The notes under the pieces: generated by a model
The model's input: the letters and a program-made list of their open reading frames with translations, nothing else
The model's database searches: none
Told to the model about the DNA's origin: nothing
Translations under genes and position numbers: made by a program
Part shown: positions 33,589-42,141 of the stretch, piece after piece
Layout of the letters: every line of letters starts with the position of its first letter
How positions within the stretch are numbered: the stretch's first letter is position 1
Source: Bradyrhizobium sp. CCGB12
Lineage (GTDB): Bacteria > Pseudomonadota > Alphaproteobacteria > Rhizobiales > Xanthobacteraceae
Direction: 5' to 3'
Length of the DNA stretch: 64,000 nucleotides
Assembly: GCF_024199845.1 (NCBI RefSeq)
Contig: NZ_JANADO010000001.1
Location: 1,860,001 to 1,924,000 of the forward strand

Positions 33589-34231
33589 GGTCGCCCCGAT
33601 AACCGCATTTGTCGTAGATCCAGGCCCACGTCTCCGGACCATGGAAGCTCAGGCAGGTGAGCTGCCAGTAGAGGAGGTTGGCCTTCTCGCTCTCGTTGCG
33701 GAACGATTCCACCATCAAATATTTTGAGGCACCGCGCCCGACGCGCTCGATCTCCGTCACGGCGCGGAAGACATCCTCGAGCGGAAGATTGTGCAGCACG
33801 CCGAGCGAGACCACGAGGTCGAAACTGTGGTCGGCGTAGGGAAGCTCGACGGCGCTGCCGACCTTGAGCTGCGGCCGCACCTCCTCCTTGGCATTGGCGA
33901 TGCCGTAGTCGGAGATGTCGATGCCGGCGATGGTCACGTCGGGGACGAGCTGGGTGAATTCGTAGAGCAGGTAACCCTTGCCGCAGCCGACATCGAGCAC
34001 GCTCATGCCAGGTTTGATGCCGTAGCGATCGATCAGGGTCTGGGCGAGCGGACGCCACCGTCCGTCGTAGCGATACCCGCCATAGCCATAGCGGCGGTCG
34101 CCGTCCCAGTAATCACGCCCCCATTGCCGTGCCACGGTCGCGGATTCCGCCTTGTCGTGCTCGACGACCCGCTGAACGTAGTTCCGCTTGGTCGAGGCGT
34201 GCATCGGCTGAAGCAGGTTGATCTCGGCCAT
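33566..34231 (-). CDS. SAM-dependent methyltransferase, small
   Basis: A 221-residue protein starting MAEINLLQPMHASTKRNYVQ. Motif I is MSVLDVGCGKGYLLYEFTQL, then IAGIDISDYGIANAKEEV and VSLGVLHNLPLEDVFRAVTE. The N-terminal WGRDYWDGDRRYGYGGYRYD stretch is typical of methyltransferases that sit in surface-sugar loci near LIC12192-family genes, as far as I recall. It lies 25 bases after the LIC12192-family gene. Confidence 0.8.
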   Translation of the reverse strand: MAEINLLQPMHASTKRNYVQRVVEHDKAESATVARQWGRDYWDGDRRYGYGGYRYDGRWRPLAQTLIDRYGIKPGMSVLDVGCGKGYLLYEFTQLVPDVTIAGIDISDYGIANAKEEVRPQLKVGSAVELPYADHSFDLVVSLGVLHNLPLEDVFRAVTEIERVGRGASKYLMVESFRNESEKANLLYWQLTCLSFHGPETWAWIYDKCGYRGDHGFIFFE

Positions 34232-34256
34232 GATCGTCAACCGTTCCGTGTCATCG

Positions 34257-34649
34257 TCACAGGATGGTCGCGTATTTGTTGACGAGCAGAATATCCTCGA
34301 CCGCCTGGATGCCCTCTCGCGAGGACAGCGTGATCTCCTCGACGGCGGCGTGCAGATCGCAGCCCTCGCGCAGCACGCGGTCGTAGATCTCCCGTCGGCG
34401 CGCCTCGTCGGGCGGCAGCATGAAGATGCTGTAGAGGATCAGGCCGTTCAGGCGGGGCAGCTCGTCCACGATGTCTTCGAGCACCATGTAGCTGCCCGGC
34501 ATGATGTGCTCGACGGCGCTGAGCAGGTATTGCAGGTTCTTCCGCCGCGCGTAGTCGCGGATCACGATGTTCTGGACGTGCTGCGGGGTGCGGCTGCCGT
34601 TCAGCGGCCGGGCGCCGATATAGCCGCGATGGCCGGCTCGCTCAGCCAT
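34257..34649 (-). CDS. sporadic carbohydrate cluster protein, LIC12192 family
   Basis: A 130-residue protein beginning AERAGHRGYIGARPLNGSRT, then PQHVQNIVIRDYARRKNLQY and LLSAVEHIMPGSYMVLEDIV. G-Y-I-x-x-R-x-x-N-G, P-Q-H-V-Q-N-x-V-I-R-D-Y and the following L-L-S-x-x-E are the marks of this small family, which is scattered among distant bacteria and always in carbohydrate clusters. Its activity is unknown. It overlaps the 2OG oxygenase gene by 8 bases, its usual companion. Confidence 0.85.
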   Translation of the reverse strand: MAERAGHRGYIGARPLNGSRTPQHVQNIVIRDYARRKNLQYLLSAVEHIMPGSYMVLEDIVDELPRLNGLILYSIFMLPPDEARRREIYDRVLREGCDLHAAVEEITLSSREGIQAVEDILLVNKYATIL

Positions 34650-35448
34650 GGAAGCCTCCCGGCAGCTTGTATTGCATGCCGACCCGTGTCGCCGGGCGCA
34701 GCAGGATCGGCTCGAAGAACTCGCCGAAGCGCTTGTCCGCGTAGGGCGACATGATGCTCTTGAAGCGGCAGTTCATGCTCCAGCGCGTGCCGGGCTCCTC
34801 GTTGATGCGATTGCCGTGCATCAGGGTCTGGTTGAACAGCATCACGTGACCGTAGGGAATCTCGATGAAGGTCGCGTGCGGCTTGATCGTCTTGTACAGC
34901 TCCTCGGCGCTGCGCAGGCTCGCCATCCGGTCCTGCATGTCGCCGTTCAGGGACGGCGGCAGCAGATACATCGCCTTGGTGCGGTGGACGTTCACCAGCG
35001 GCACCCACACCACGACCTCGAACGGCGAGTCGCCCGACCAGACATCGGAGTGCGTCGCGAGCAGCGAGGAATCGTCGCCGGGCATCTGGATGCTGAGATT
35101 GACGCGGCGCTGCATGCAGAGCTCGTTGCCGACGATGGTCTCGATCGTCGAGCGCGCCAGGCGGAAATAGGTCGGCCGGAACCAGGGCTCGGCATTGAGA
35201 CCGTTGAAGACGTGGAGCCGCAGGCCGTTGAGATCGTCCACGCTCACGCGCGTGTGGATGGTGTCGAGCATCGCGTAGGGGTCGTTGCTGTGCGGCAGCT
35301 TCAGATAGTCCGCGGCAAGTTCTGCGGCGCGCCGCTGGATCCGGTCGAGCCCGGCGCGGTCATCGGCGGGCGTCGTGACGAAGCCGTTGTCGATGAAGCG
35401 TTGCGCCAGCGCCTGCTCGTCGGCCTGGAGGAAGTCCGTATCGATCAT
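34642..35448 (-). CDS. 2OG-Fe(II) oxygenase of the sporadic carbohydrate cluster
   Basis: A 268-residue protein. LLATHSDVWSGDSPFEVVVW provides His-x-Asp and HVMLFNQTLMHGNRINEEPG the distal His of the iron site; the later Arg (TRWSMNCRF) would bind 2-oxoglutarate, as in the phytanoyl-CoA-like group. It is expected to hydroxylate or otherwise oxidise a sugar. The ATG at 35448 (MIDTDFLQADEQ) overlaps the upstream aminotransferase stop by 4 bases, which fixes it against a start at 35475. Confidence 0.8.
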   Translation of the reverse strand: MIDTDFLQADEQALAQRFIDNGFVTTPADDRAGLDRIQRRAAELAADYLKLPHSNDPYAMLDTIHTRVSVDDLNGLRLHVFNGLNAEPWFRPTYFRLARSTIETIVGNELCMQRRVNLSIQMPGDDSSLLATHSDVWSGDSPFEVVVWVPLVNVHRTKAMYLLPPSLNGDMQDRMASLRSAEELYKTIKPHATFIEIPYGHVMLFNQTLMHGNRINEEPGTRWSMNCRFKSIMSPYADKRFGEFFEPILLRPATRVGMQYKLPGGFHG

Positions 35449-36563
35449 GCAAAATACTCCCGGGCGGTCGCACAAATATAGCTGATGTCGGCGGCCGAGA
35501 GGAACTGGTTGATCGGGAGCGTGAGGATCTGGTCTGCCTGCCGCTCCGTCACCGGAAACGCGCCACGGCCGTGACCCAGATGCGCTGCCGAGGGCTGGAG
35601 GTGGATCGGTACCGGATAATGGATCGCGGTCTCGATCCCCTTGTCGGCCAGATATTTCTGGAAGTCGTTGCGACGGTCGGTCTGCACGACGAACGTGTGG
35701 AAGGTGTTGAACTCGATGTTCCGGCAGGGCGGAATGAACAGGGGGAGGCCCGCGAGCTCAGCGCGGTATTGCGCGGCGTTGCGCCGCCGGCGTTCGATCA
35801 CCGAGGGCAAGTGACGCAGGCGGATGCGCAGCACCTCGGCCTGAAGCGTGTCGAGCCGCGACACGATGCCCCATTCCTGGACGTCGCTGCGGTTGATCAG
35901 GCCGTGGTTGCGCAGACGGCGAATGCGCGCGGCGAGCTCGGCATCGGCCGTGACGAGAAAGCCGGCGTCGCCCGCGGCATTGAGATTCTTCAGCGGATGC
36001 GCGGAGAAGCAGCCGAACGTTCCCATGGTGCCGCTCATGCGGCTGTCATAGGTCGAGCCGACGGCCTGCGCGCTGTCCTCGATCACGGCGAGTGCGTGCT
36101 TGCTGGCGATCGCCATCAGCGGGTTCATGTCGGCCATGCGCCCGGTCAGGTGCACCGGCATGATCGCCTTGGTCCGTGGGGTCACGGCGGCCTCGACCGC
36201 GGCCGGATCGATGTTCTGGTCCGGCAGCACGTCCGCAAAGACGGGCGTGGCGCCGACCGCGATGATCGCGGCGGTCGATGCCACGAACGAATTCGGCGGG
36301 GTGATGACCTCGTCGCCGGGACCGATGTCGAGCGCCCGCATGGCGAGGATCAGCGCATCGGTGCCGGAGTTCAGCGTCACCACACGCGGCGAGCCGAGAT
36401 AGGCGGACAGCTCTTCCTCAAGCTTCCCGACCGCGGCGCCGCCGATGAAGTCGCCGCGGGAGAACACGCCCTCGACCGCCTGCATGATCTCGGTGCGCTC
36501 TTCCTCGAATTGTGCGGGAAGATTGACGTAACCGATGCGGCGGCGGCCGGTGTCAGCGTCCAT
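35445..36563 (-). CDS. DegT/DnrJ/EryC1 aminotransferase, copy A
   Basis: A 372-residue PLP enzyme: VVTLNSGTDALILAMRALDI, GDEVITPPNSFVASTAAIIA, VIEDSAQAVGSTYDSRMSGT and GCFSAHPLKNLNAAGDAGFL, the last with the PLP lysine. These enzymes transaminate keto-sugars on nucleotide carriers. It overlaps the start region of the next gene and shares its overall plan with the aminotransferase directly upstream (36553-37659), so the two probably arose by duplication and now differ widely. Confidence 0.9.
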   Translation of the reverse strand: MDADTGRRRIGYVNLPAQFEEERTEIMQAVEGVFSRGDFIGGAAVGKLEEELSAYLGSPRVVTLNSGTDALILAMRALDIGPGDEVITPPNSFVASTAAIIAVGATPVFADVLPDQNIDPAAVEAAVTPRTKAIMPVHLTGRMADMNPLMAIASKHALAVIEDSAQAVGSTYDSRMSGTMGTFGCFSAHPLKNLNAAGDAGFLVTADAELAARIRRLRNHGLINRSDVQEWGIVSRLDTLQAEVLRIRLRHLPSVIERRRRNAAQYRAELAGLPLFIPPCRNIEFNTFHTFVVQTDRRNDFQKYLADKGIETAIHYPVPIHLQPSAAHLGHGRGAFPVTERQADQILTLPINQFLSAADISYICATAREYFA

Positions 36564-37659
36564 GGCAGAACTTCCGAACGGTCTCGATGACGCGATCCTG
36601 CTGCGCGCGCGTCAGATGCTGGTCCACGGGGAAGCTGATGACTTCCTTCGCATGGCGGTCGGTGACCGGGAAGGTGCCGGGGGCGTAGCCGAGATGCTTG
36701 AGGCCTTCCTGCTGATACAGCGGGATCGGGTAGTGGATCTTGGCTTCGATGCCGTTGTCCAGACAGTGCTTGTAGAGCTCGTCGCGGCGCTCGGCGAACA
36801 CCATGTAGAGGTGGTAGACGTGTTTCACGTTGGGCCGGCGCGGCGGGATGCGCAGGCCGGGCAAGCCGGCGAGGCCCGCATCGTAGTAGGCCGCGTTCTC
36901 GATCCGGCGCCGCGTGATCTCGCTGGTCTGGCCGATCAGCCAGTTGCCGACCACCGCCTGGAGCGAATCCAGCCGCGAATTGCAGCCGAGGATCGCGATC
37001 TCGTCGCGGTTCTTCATGCCGTGGTTGCGGATGAGGCGGAGCCGCTCGTTCATCCCGTCGTCATTGGTGACGACGACGCCGGCATCGCCCCAGACATTGA
37101 GGTTCTTGAGCGGATGCAGGGAGAAGCCGGCCGCAATGCCGTGGGTGCCGGAGCGCTTCCCTGCAAACTCGGACAGGATGCCCTGGCAGGCATCCTCGAC
37201 GACGGGCAGATTATGGCGCTGGGCGATCGCCATCAGCTTGCCCATGTCGGTAACCTCGCCGGTCAGCTGAACCGGCATGATCGCCTTGGTCTTCTTGGTG
37301 ATGGCGGCTTCGACCTGGTCGACGTTCATGCAGAAGGAATCGTCGCAGTCGACCAGCACGGGCGTTGCGCCTGTTTCAGCGATGGCGCCGACGGTGGCGA
37401 TGAACGTATTGGCGGCCGTGATGACCTCGTCGCCATGGCCGATGCCGAGCGCCTTGAGCGGCAGCTTGAGCGCGTCGGTGCCGGATCCGACGCCGATGGC
37501 GTGACGCACGCCGATCAGTTCGGCAAAGCGACGCTCGAATTCGGCGACCGGCTTGCCAAGAGTGAAATCACCGGTCGCCACCAGGCGGCCGATCTCGGCC
37601 AGGATCGGAGCGGGGTCGGCGAATTGCTCGAGCAGATAGGAATATCGAACGTCGTACAT
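36553..37659 (-). CDS. DegT/DnrJ/EryC1 aminotransferase, copy B
   Basis: A 368-residue PLP enzyme with HAIGVGSGTDALKLPLKALG, GDEVITAANTFIATVGAIAE, VVEDACQGILSEFAGKRSGT and GFSLHPLKNLNVWGDAGVVV (PLP lysine). The N-terminus MYDVRYSYLLEQFADPAPIL is the natural start; a much longer frame running from 38232 is only a shadow of the transketolase gene. It lies 8 bases after the transketolase C-terminal gene and overlaps copy A by 11 bases. Two such enzymes suggest two amino positions or two keto-sugars. Confidence 0.9.
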   Translation of the reverse strand: MYDVRYSYLLEQFADPAPILAEIGRLVATGDFTLGKPVAEFERRFAELIGVRHAIGVGSGTDALKLPLKALGIGHGDEVITAANTFIATVGAIAETGATPVLVDCDDSFCMNVDQVEAAITKKTKAIMPVQLTGEVTDMGKLMAIAQRHNLPVVEDACQGILSEFAGKRSGTHGIAAGFSLHPLKNLNVWGDAGVVVTNDDGMNERLRLIRNHGMKNRDEIAILGCNSRLDSLQAVVGNWLIGQTSEITRRRIENAAYYDAGLAGLPGLRIPPRRPNVKHVYHLYMVFAERRDELYKHCLDNGIEAKIHYPIPLYQQEGLKHLGYAPGTFPVTDRHAKEVISFPVDQHLTRAQQDRVIETVRKFCHGR

Positions 37660-37667
37660 GTGACCCG

Positions 37668-38627
37668 TCAGGTGGAATGAAGTTGAGGAGAGGAGGTGTG
37701 CGAGGCGGCAAGCGCGCGCTCGATCGAGGTCGCGATCGCGTTGGGGGCAAGGCCGTGCTTCTTCAGCAGCGAATCCTGCGAACCATAATTGTGCATGAAG
37801 CGGTCCGGCAGCGACAGCCGCAGCATCGCGGGCAGACCCGAACCGAGCTTGTCGATCAGCGCCTCCGCGACCGCGCTGCCGAGGCCGCCGGAGGGTACGT
37901 GCTCCTCGAGCGTCGCGACGAGCCTGGTGCCGCGGATCGCCTGCAGCAGCGCCTCGGTATCGAGCGGCTTCACCGTATGCATGTGCAGGATGCCGACGCG
38001 AATGCCTTGTGCGGCCAGCAGGTCGGCTGCGGCCAGCGCCCGCTGCAGCATGATGCCGGTGGTCACCATGAGGACGTCGCCCGGCGGCCGCATCAGGATG
38101 GCCTTGCCGATCTCGAAGCCGTGCTCGGCCTTGGAGACGATGGCATCGCCGCCCTTGCCGAGCCGGATGTAGATCGGGCCGGTCCAGTCGAGCGTCTGCT
38201 CCATCATGCGCGCCGCCTCGTCGGCATCGCACGGGCAGACCACCGTCATGTTCGGCAGCGCCCGCATGATCGCGATGTCCTCGATCGCCTGGTGGGTCGG
38301 ACCGAGCGGCGCGTAGACGAGCCCGCCGCCATTGGCGATCAGCCGCACCGGCAGATTGTGCAGGCAGAGGTCGACGGCCACCTGTTCGTAGCAGCGCCGG
38401 GTGAGGAAGGTCGCGATGGTGTTGACGTAGGGCACGAAGCCCTCCATCGCGAGTCCTGCCGACATGCCGATGATGTGCGCTTCCGAAATGCCCTCGATCA
38501 GATGGCGCTTGGGAAACTCCTTGCTCATCGCGCGCAAGGTGCCCGCGCCTGGATCGGAGCCGATGTAAAGCACTCGCTCGTCGCGCGCGGCGAGCTTGTG
38601 GACCATGTTCATGGCTGTGTTGCGCAT
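37668..38627 (-). CDS. transketolase, C-terminal subunit
   Basis: A 319-residue protein equal to the pyrimidine-binding and C-terminal domains of transketolase: HLIEGISEAHIIGMSAGLAM with the glutamate that activates thiamine diphosphate, GGGLVYAPLGPTHQAIEDIA with conserved His residues, then the C-terminal domain (VTTGIMLQRALAAADLLAAQ). It follows its N-terminal partner by 10 bases. Split transketolases inside sugar clusters are thought to supply or modify a specific sugar, not central metabolism. Confidence 0.9.
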   Translation of the reverse strand: MRNTAMNMVHKLAARDERVLYIGSDPGAGTLRAMSKEFPKRHLIEGISEAHIIGMSAGLAMEGFVPYVNTIATFLTRRCYEQVAVDLCLHNLPVRLIANGGGLVYAPLGPTHQAIEDIAIMRALPNMTVVCPCDADEAARMMEQTLDWTGPIYIRLGKGGDAIVSKAEHGFEIGKAILMRPPGDVLMVTTGIMLQRALAAADLLAAQGIRVGILHMHTVKPLDTEALLQAIRGTRLVATLEEHVPSGGLGSAVAEALIDKLGSGLPAMLRLSLPDRFMHNYGSQDSLLKKHGLAPNAIATSIERALAASHTSSPQLHST

Positions 38628-38637
38628 GGGGAGCCGA

Positions 38638-39486
38638 TCAAAAATCGCCGACGGCGACGCGGATGGCGTCCAGCTCGCTGTCGGTCAGCTTGTTCTTGTG
38701 ATGCCAATCGGCGTTGGACTCTGCCGCCGGCAGACCCTTGCCCTTGACGGTATGGCAGATGATCGCGGTGGGCTTGCCCGGAACGGTCGGAACCTGCTTC
38801 AGGACGGTGCGCAGGGTGCCGACGTCGTGGCCATTGAGCTCCTGCACGGCGAAGCCGAAGCTGCGCCATTTGTCCGCAAGCGGCTCCAGCGGCAGGACGT
38901 AGTCGGTCGGGCCGTAGCTCTGCAGCTTGTTGCAGTCGATCAGCGCGACCAGATTGTCGAGCCCGTGCTTGGCCGCGCCCATGGCGGCTTCCCACACCGA
39001 TCCCTCGTTGATCTCGCCATCGCCGAGCAGCACGAAAGTCCGGTAGGTGCGCTCGCGCATGCGTGCGGCGAGCGCGAGGCCGACACCGATCGACAGGCCA
39101 TGGCCAAGCGCGCCGGTCGACGCCTCGACCCCCGGCACCATGCCGTATTCGGGATGTCCGCCCAAAATGCTGTCGGGACCGCAGAAGCCGTCGAGCTCCG
39201 ACAGGGGGAAGAAGCCGCGATCGGCCAAGAGCGCATAGAGCGCCAGACAACCGTGTCCCTTGCTGAGGATCGCGCGGTCGCGGTTGGGATCGCGCGGGTC
39301 CTTCGGATCGATCCGCAGCACGTCGTCATAGAGCACGCGCACCATCTCGATCAGCGACAGCGCGGGACCGACATGTCCGCGTCCGGCCGAGCGGACAGAA
39401 CCGAGTACCAGGCGGCGCAAATAAAGGCTGCGCTCGTCCAGCGTGCAGGTGAGGGCGGCTTCAGCGTGGGGTGAGATCTGGATCAC
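38638..39486 (-). CDS. transketolase, N-terminal subunit
   Basis: A 282-residue protein holding the diphosphate-binding domain: AILSKGHGCLALYALLADRG, GALGHGLSIGVGLALAARMR and LLGDGEINEGSVWEAAMGAA, the G-D-G-x25-30-N motif that binds magnesium and thiamine diphosphate (its Asn lies in LIDCNKLQ). It lacks the second half, which is the next gene. Its start overlaps the end of the phosphotransferase gene by 26 bases. Confidence 0.9.
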   Translation of the reverse strand: MIQISPHAEAALTCTLDERSLYLRRLVLGSVRSAGRGHVGPALSLIEMVRVLYDDVLRIDPKDPRDPNRDRAILSKGHGCLALYALLADRGFFPLSELDGFCGPDSILGGHPEYGMVPGVEASTGALGHGLSIGVGLALAARMRERTYRTFVLLGDGEINEGSVWEAAMGAAKHGLDNLVALIDCNKLQSYGPTDYVLPLEPLADKWRSFGFAVQELNGHDVGTLRTVLKQVPTVPGKPTAIICHTVKGKGLPAAESNADWHHKNKLTDSELDAIRVAVGDF

Positions 39487-40498
39487 GTTGGCAAATCATT
39501 TGGTGGAGCCGGCGGGCTTTGTCGAGCTGTCCGGCAAGGCGAACCGTCAGATCGCCACCTTGCGCAGCCAGGGCACGCCGGGAGCGGCTTTCCGGCAAAT
39601 AGGCATTCAGGACAATCAGGCACCAAATCGCCCCGAACACAGGATACAGTACGTCACGGCGGATCGCAAACGCGTCATCCCCAGCTTCGAAGGCACGCGA
39701 GAGCCGTTCGATCAATCGGTTCGCACTGGCTTCGGGCAGATCGCTGCCTGGGTGAATCGCGGTGTCGGACACGAGTTTGACGGGATCGTCCCAGCCGAAA
39801 TATTCGAAGTCGATGAATCGCAGTCTGCCGTCGTCGGCGCGCAGCGCGTTGTGCAATCCGAAATCCGATGGGCTCAATGCGCGATGGGTGGGTGCCAGGT
39901 CCGCTGCGGGATCCCGGCCCAGTTCCGCATAGCGCCGACGAAGTTGCCGGATCGCGATGGCAGTGCTGGGAACCAGGCTGCCGTCCATGAACGCACGCAG
40001 GTCCGGCTGATCCTGCGATGCGCGCCTCAACCCGTCCAGGCGCTGCTCGTACTGGGCGATGGCTGCCTCGGGCGAGAAGATGCTGGCCGATGCGTTTCGC
40101 AAAGTCTGCGCGCCTTCGGCGTTGTGCAGCTTCTGAAGCTCGATCAGGAAGTCGGCCAACTGGTCGGCATCGTCGTCCCGGGGGCGCAGCACCGCCGAAT
40201 CGCCGTCGAACCATTGATAGATCGCGCAGAACGCATTCGCGTCCTTTGCGATCGGCCGCGGTGTCGATGTGATGCCGTGGCGAGACAGAAACGAGAGCGC
40301 ATCATATTCCTGTCCGAGGCGATCGCGCCCGTCGGATGGATAATGCTTGAGGGCGAGCGGCGGTCCCTCCGCCATCTCGAGCCGAAACACCCGGTTGTTG
40401 CCGCCGGACCGCGCCGGTTGCGCAGCCGCGACCCGCGCTCCGGCCAAGCGGCTGCCGATCGAGACCGCATCCTGCGCGCTGATGTCCGGCTCGCTCAT
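39461..40498 (-). CDS. APH/choline-kinase-like phosphotransferase
   Basis: A 345-residue protein with a nucleotide loop (SGGNNRVFRLEMAEGPPLAL, then the ATP-binding K in LKHYPSDG), a helix with FLIELQKLH, and a catalytic part LSPSDFGLHNALRADDGRLR followed by FIDFEYFGWDDPVKLVSD. The catalytic Asp and Asn are present, but the usual His two before the Asp is Pro-Ser here (S-P-S-D). It probably phosphorylates a sugar or other small alcohol of this pathway. The ATG at 40498 overlaps the HAD gene stop by 4 bases. Confidence 0.8.
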   Translation of the reverse strand: MSEPDISAQDAVSIGSRLAGARVAAAQPARSGGNNRVFRLEMAEGPPLALKHYPSDGRDRLGQEYDALSFLSRHGITSTPRPIAKDANAFCAIYQWFDGDSAVLRPRDDDADQLADFLIELQKLHNAEGAQTLRNASASIFSPEAAIAQYEQRLDGLRRASQDQPDLRAFMDGSLVPSTAIAIRQLRRRYAELGRDPAADLAPTHRALSPSDFGLHNALRADDGRLRFIDFEYFGWDDPVKLVSDTAIHPGSDLPEASANRLIERLSRAFEAGDDAFAIRRDVLYPVFGAIWCLIVLNAYLPESRSRRALAAQGGDLTVRLAGQLDKARRLHQMICQRDPDLTPR

Positions 40499-41115
40499 GC
40501 CGCGAATACTCCGCGGTGGATATCGGCCCAGGTCGCGACCGGCTCGCAATGGGCGGGGTGAGGGGGCCGCGACTGCGTGAACAGGATCGATCGCGTCGTC
40601 TTCGGAAAATGCGGCTGCTCGAAGACGTCGACGAGATCGTCGATGAAGATGTCAAGCCCCAGGCTCGCGAGCCGCTCCACCTTGGCCGCAAGCGTATCCT
40701 CGAAATAGATGTTGCCCGCGGCCAGCGTCGCCTCGGCGGTGTCGGTCAGGCCTGCGGTTCGCAACCAGCCGCGCGCGGCGTCGCGCAAGTCGACGCGGTC
40801 GGGGTCCTGATGGCCGAACTGCGTCTTGTGGCTGACAATATAGACGTTTGCGCCGGCCTCGCGGCACGCTCCGAGGAACTCGCGGACGCCCGGGTAGATT
40901 TCGGCGCCGCCAATTCCCTTGCCGTAGACGAAGCCCTGCAGGCCTTGCCAGGCAAGCTCGCCGCCCGCGCGGGACCGCACATGATCCCGCACGTCGGTCT
41001 TCAATCCCTCCCACCCCTCAGGCACCAGCCCACGCTGACGCGCGACGGCGGCAAAGACCTTGTCGTAGCAGATGATCGTGTTGTCGAAATCGATGCCGAT
41101 CCGCACGCCGCTCAC
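40495..41115 (-). CDS. HAD-family phosphatase
   Basis: A 206-residue protein. GIDFDNTIICYDKVF carries the two catalytic Asp residues (9 and 11), NVYIVSHKTQFGHQ is motif II-like (Ser), and the late IYFEDTLAAKVERLASLGLD plus IFIDDLVDVFEQP is the acidic motif IV region. A phosphatase for a sugar phosphate, the GmhB step in a heptose route, would fit the neighbours, but it is not GmhB-like in detail. It overlaps the epimerase stop and the kinase start by 4 bases each. Confidence 0.75.
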   Translation of the reverse strand: MSGVRIGIDFDNTIICYDKVFAAVARQRGLVPEGWEGLKTDVRDHVRSRAGGELAWQGLQGFVYGKGIGGAEIYPGVREFLGACREAGANVYIVSHKTQFGHQDPDRVDLRDAARGWLRTAGLTDTAEATLAAGNIYFEDTLAAKVERLASLGLDIFIDDLVDVFEQPHFPKTTRSILFTQSRPPHPAHCEPVATWADIHRGVFAA

Positions 41116-42113
41116 TTCAGGCTGATGTTCTGCATCATCTTGATGTTGAAGTACCGAGGATCGTTGAGCGAGTTCGGCAGGCGGCCGCCCCTGAAGGCGT
41201 CCACGAGTCCGGACACGGCCTGTTCGATCGTGTGCGTCGGCGCAAATCCCAGCTCGCGGCGGATCTTCTCCGAGGAGACGTGGTATGAGCGCAGATCGTC
41301 GGTCGGCTCGACGGCCACGTCGACGTTGTCTCCAACCACCGATTTGACGATGTCGGCGATCTTCATCAGCGAGTGGTTCTCGTAGCCGATGTTGTAGGTC
41401 TTGCCGTCGATCTTCGCGTCATCCTGCTGAAGCAGGAACAGATAGGCCGCTGACATGTCCTCGATGTGCAGATTGGGCCGCTTCTGCGTTCCGCCGAACA
41501 CGCGGATGCGGCCGGTGTTGACCGCCAGATTGGTCAGGATGTTGACGACGACGTCGAGCCGCTGCCGCGGAGCGTAGCCGCAGACGGTAGCCGGACGAAC
41601 CGTGCAGGTGACGAATCCGGACGCGGCTTCGTCGGCAAGGTCGGTCTCGCACATCGCCTTGAATTTCGAGTAATCCGTGAGCGGCTCGCAGGACAGCTCC
41701 TCGGTCACCTCGGCCTCGTCCTTGATGCCATAGACGCTCGACGAGGACGCATAGATGAAGCGCTTGATGCCGACCTTCTTCGCGGCACGCACCATCGGCC
41801 GGAAGCAGTCGTAGTTGATGGATTTTCCGAGCCCCGGGTCCAATTCGAACGAGGGGTCATTGGAGATGCAGGCGAGGTGAATCACCGCATTGGTGCCGCG
41901 CAGGGCCTCGTTGATCGCCGCCTCATCGCGGATGTCGCCCTTGATCAGGCGCAGGTTCGGATTGTCGCGAACGGCGTTGAAGACGTCATCGCCGTACATG
42001 AAGAGGTCAAGCACCGTGACCTTGTGGCCCGCCGCCAGCAACTGGGGAACCAGAACGCTGCCGACATAGCCGGCGCCACCGGTGACCATCACATTCCATT
42101 TCTGACCAATCAC
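41112..42113 (-). CDS. NAD-dependent sugar epimerase/dehydratase, copy A
   Basis: A 333-residue extended SDR protein: VMVTGGAGYVGSVLVPQLLA (NAD site), AVIHLACISNDPSFELDPGL, FIYASSSSVYGIKDEAEVTE (Ser) and LTDYSKFKAMCE with the catalytic Tyr-x-x-x-Lys. Substrates of this group are nucleotide-linked sugars. It lies 28 bases after the nucleotidyltransferase-kinase gene and 4 bases into the HAD gene. Confidence 0.85.
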   Translation of the reverse strand: MIGQKWNVMVTGGAGYVGSVLVPQLLAAGHKVTVLDLFMYGDDVFNAVRDNPNLRLIKGDIRDEAAINEALRGTNAVIHLACISNDPSFELDPGLGKSINYDCFRPMVRAAKKVGIKRFIYASSSSVYGIKDEAEVTEELSCEPLTDYSKFKAMCETDLADEAASGFVTCTVRPATVCGYAPRQRLDVVVNILTNLAVNTGRIRVFGGTQKRPNLHIEDMSAAYLFLLQQDDAKIDGKTYNIGYENHSLMKIADIVKSVVGDNVDVAVEPTDDLRSYHVSSEKIRRELGFAPTHTIEQAVSGLVDAFRGGRLPNSLNDPRYFNIKMMQNISLK

Positions 42114-42141
42114 TGTCGTTCTCCAGATTTTCCCGTTCGCG

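Noticed and set aside
36553..38232. A 559-codon minus-strand frame
   Set aside because: Only the part from 37659 on is the aminotransferase; the upstream 190 codons are an Arg-rich shadow of the transketolase gene.
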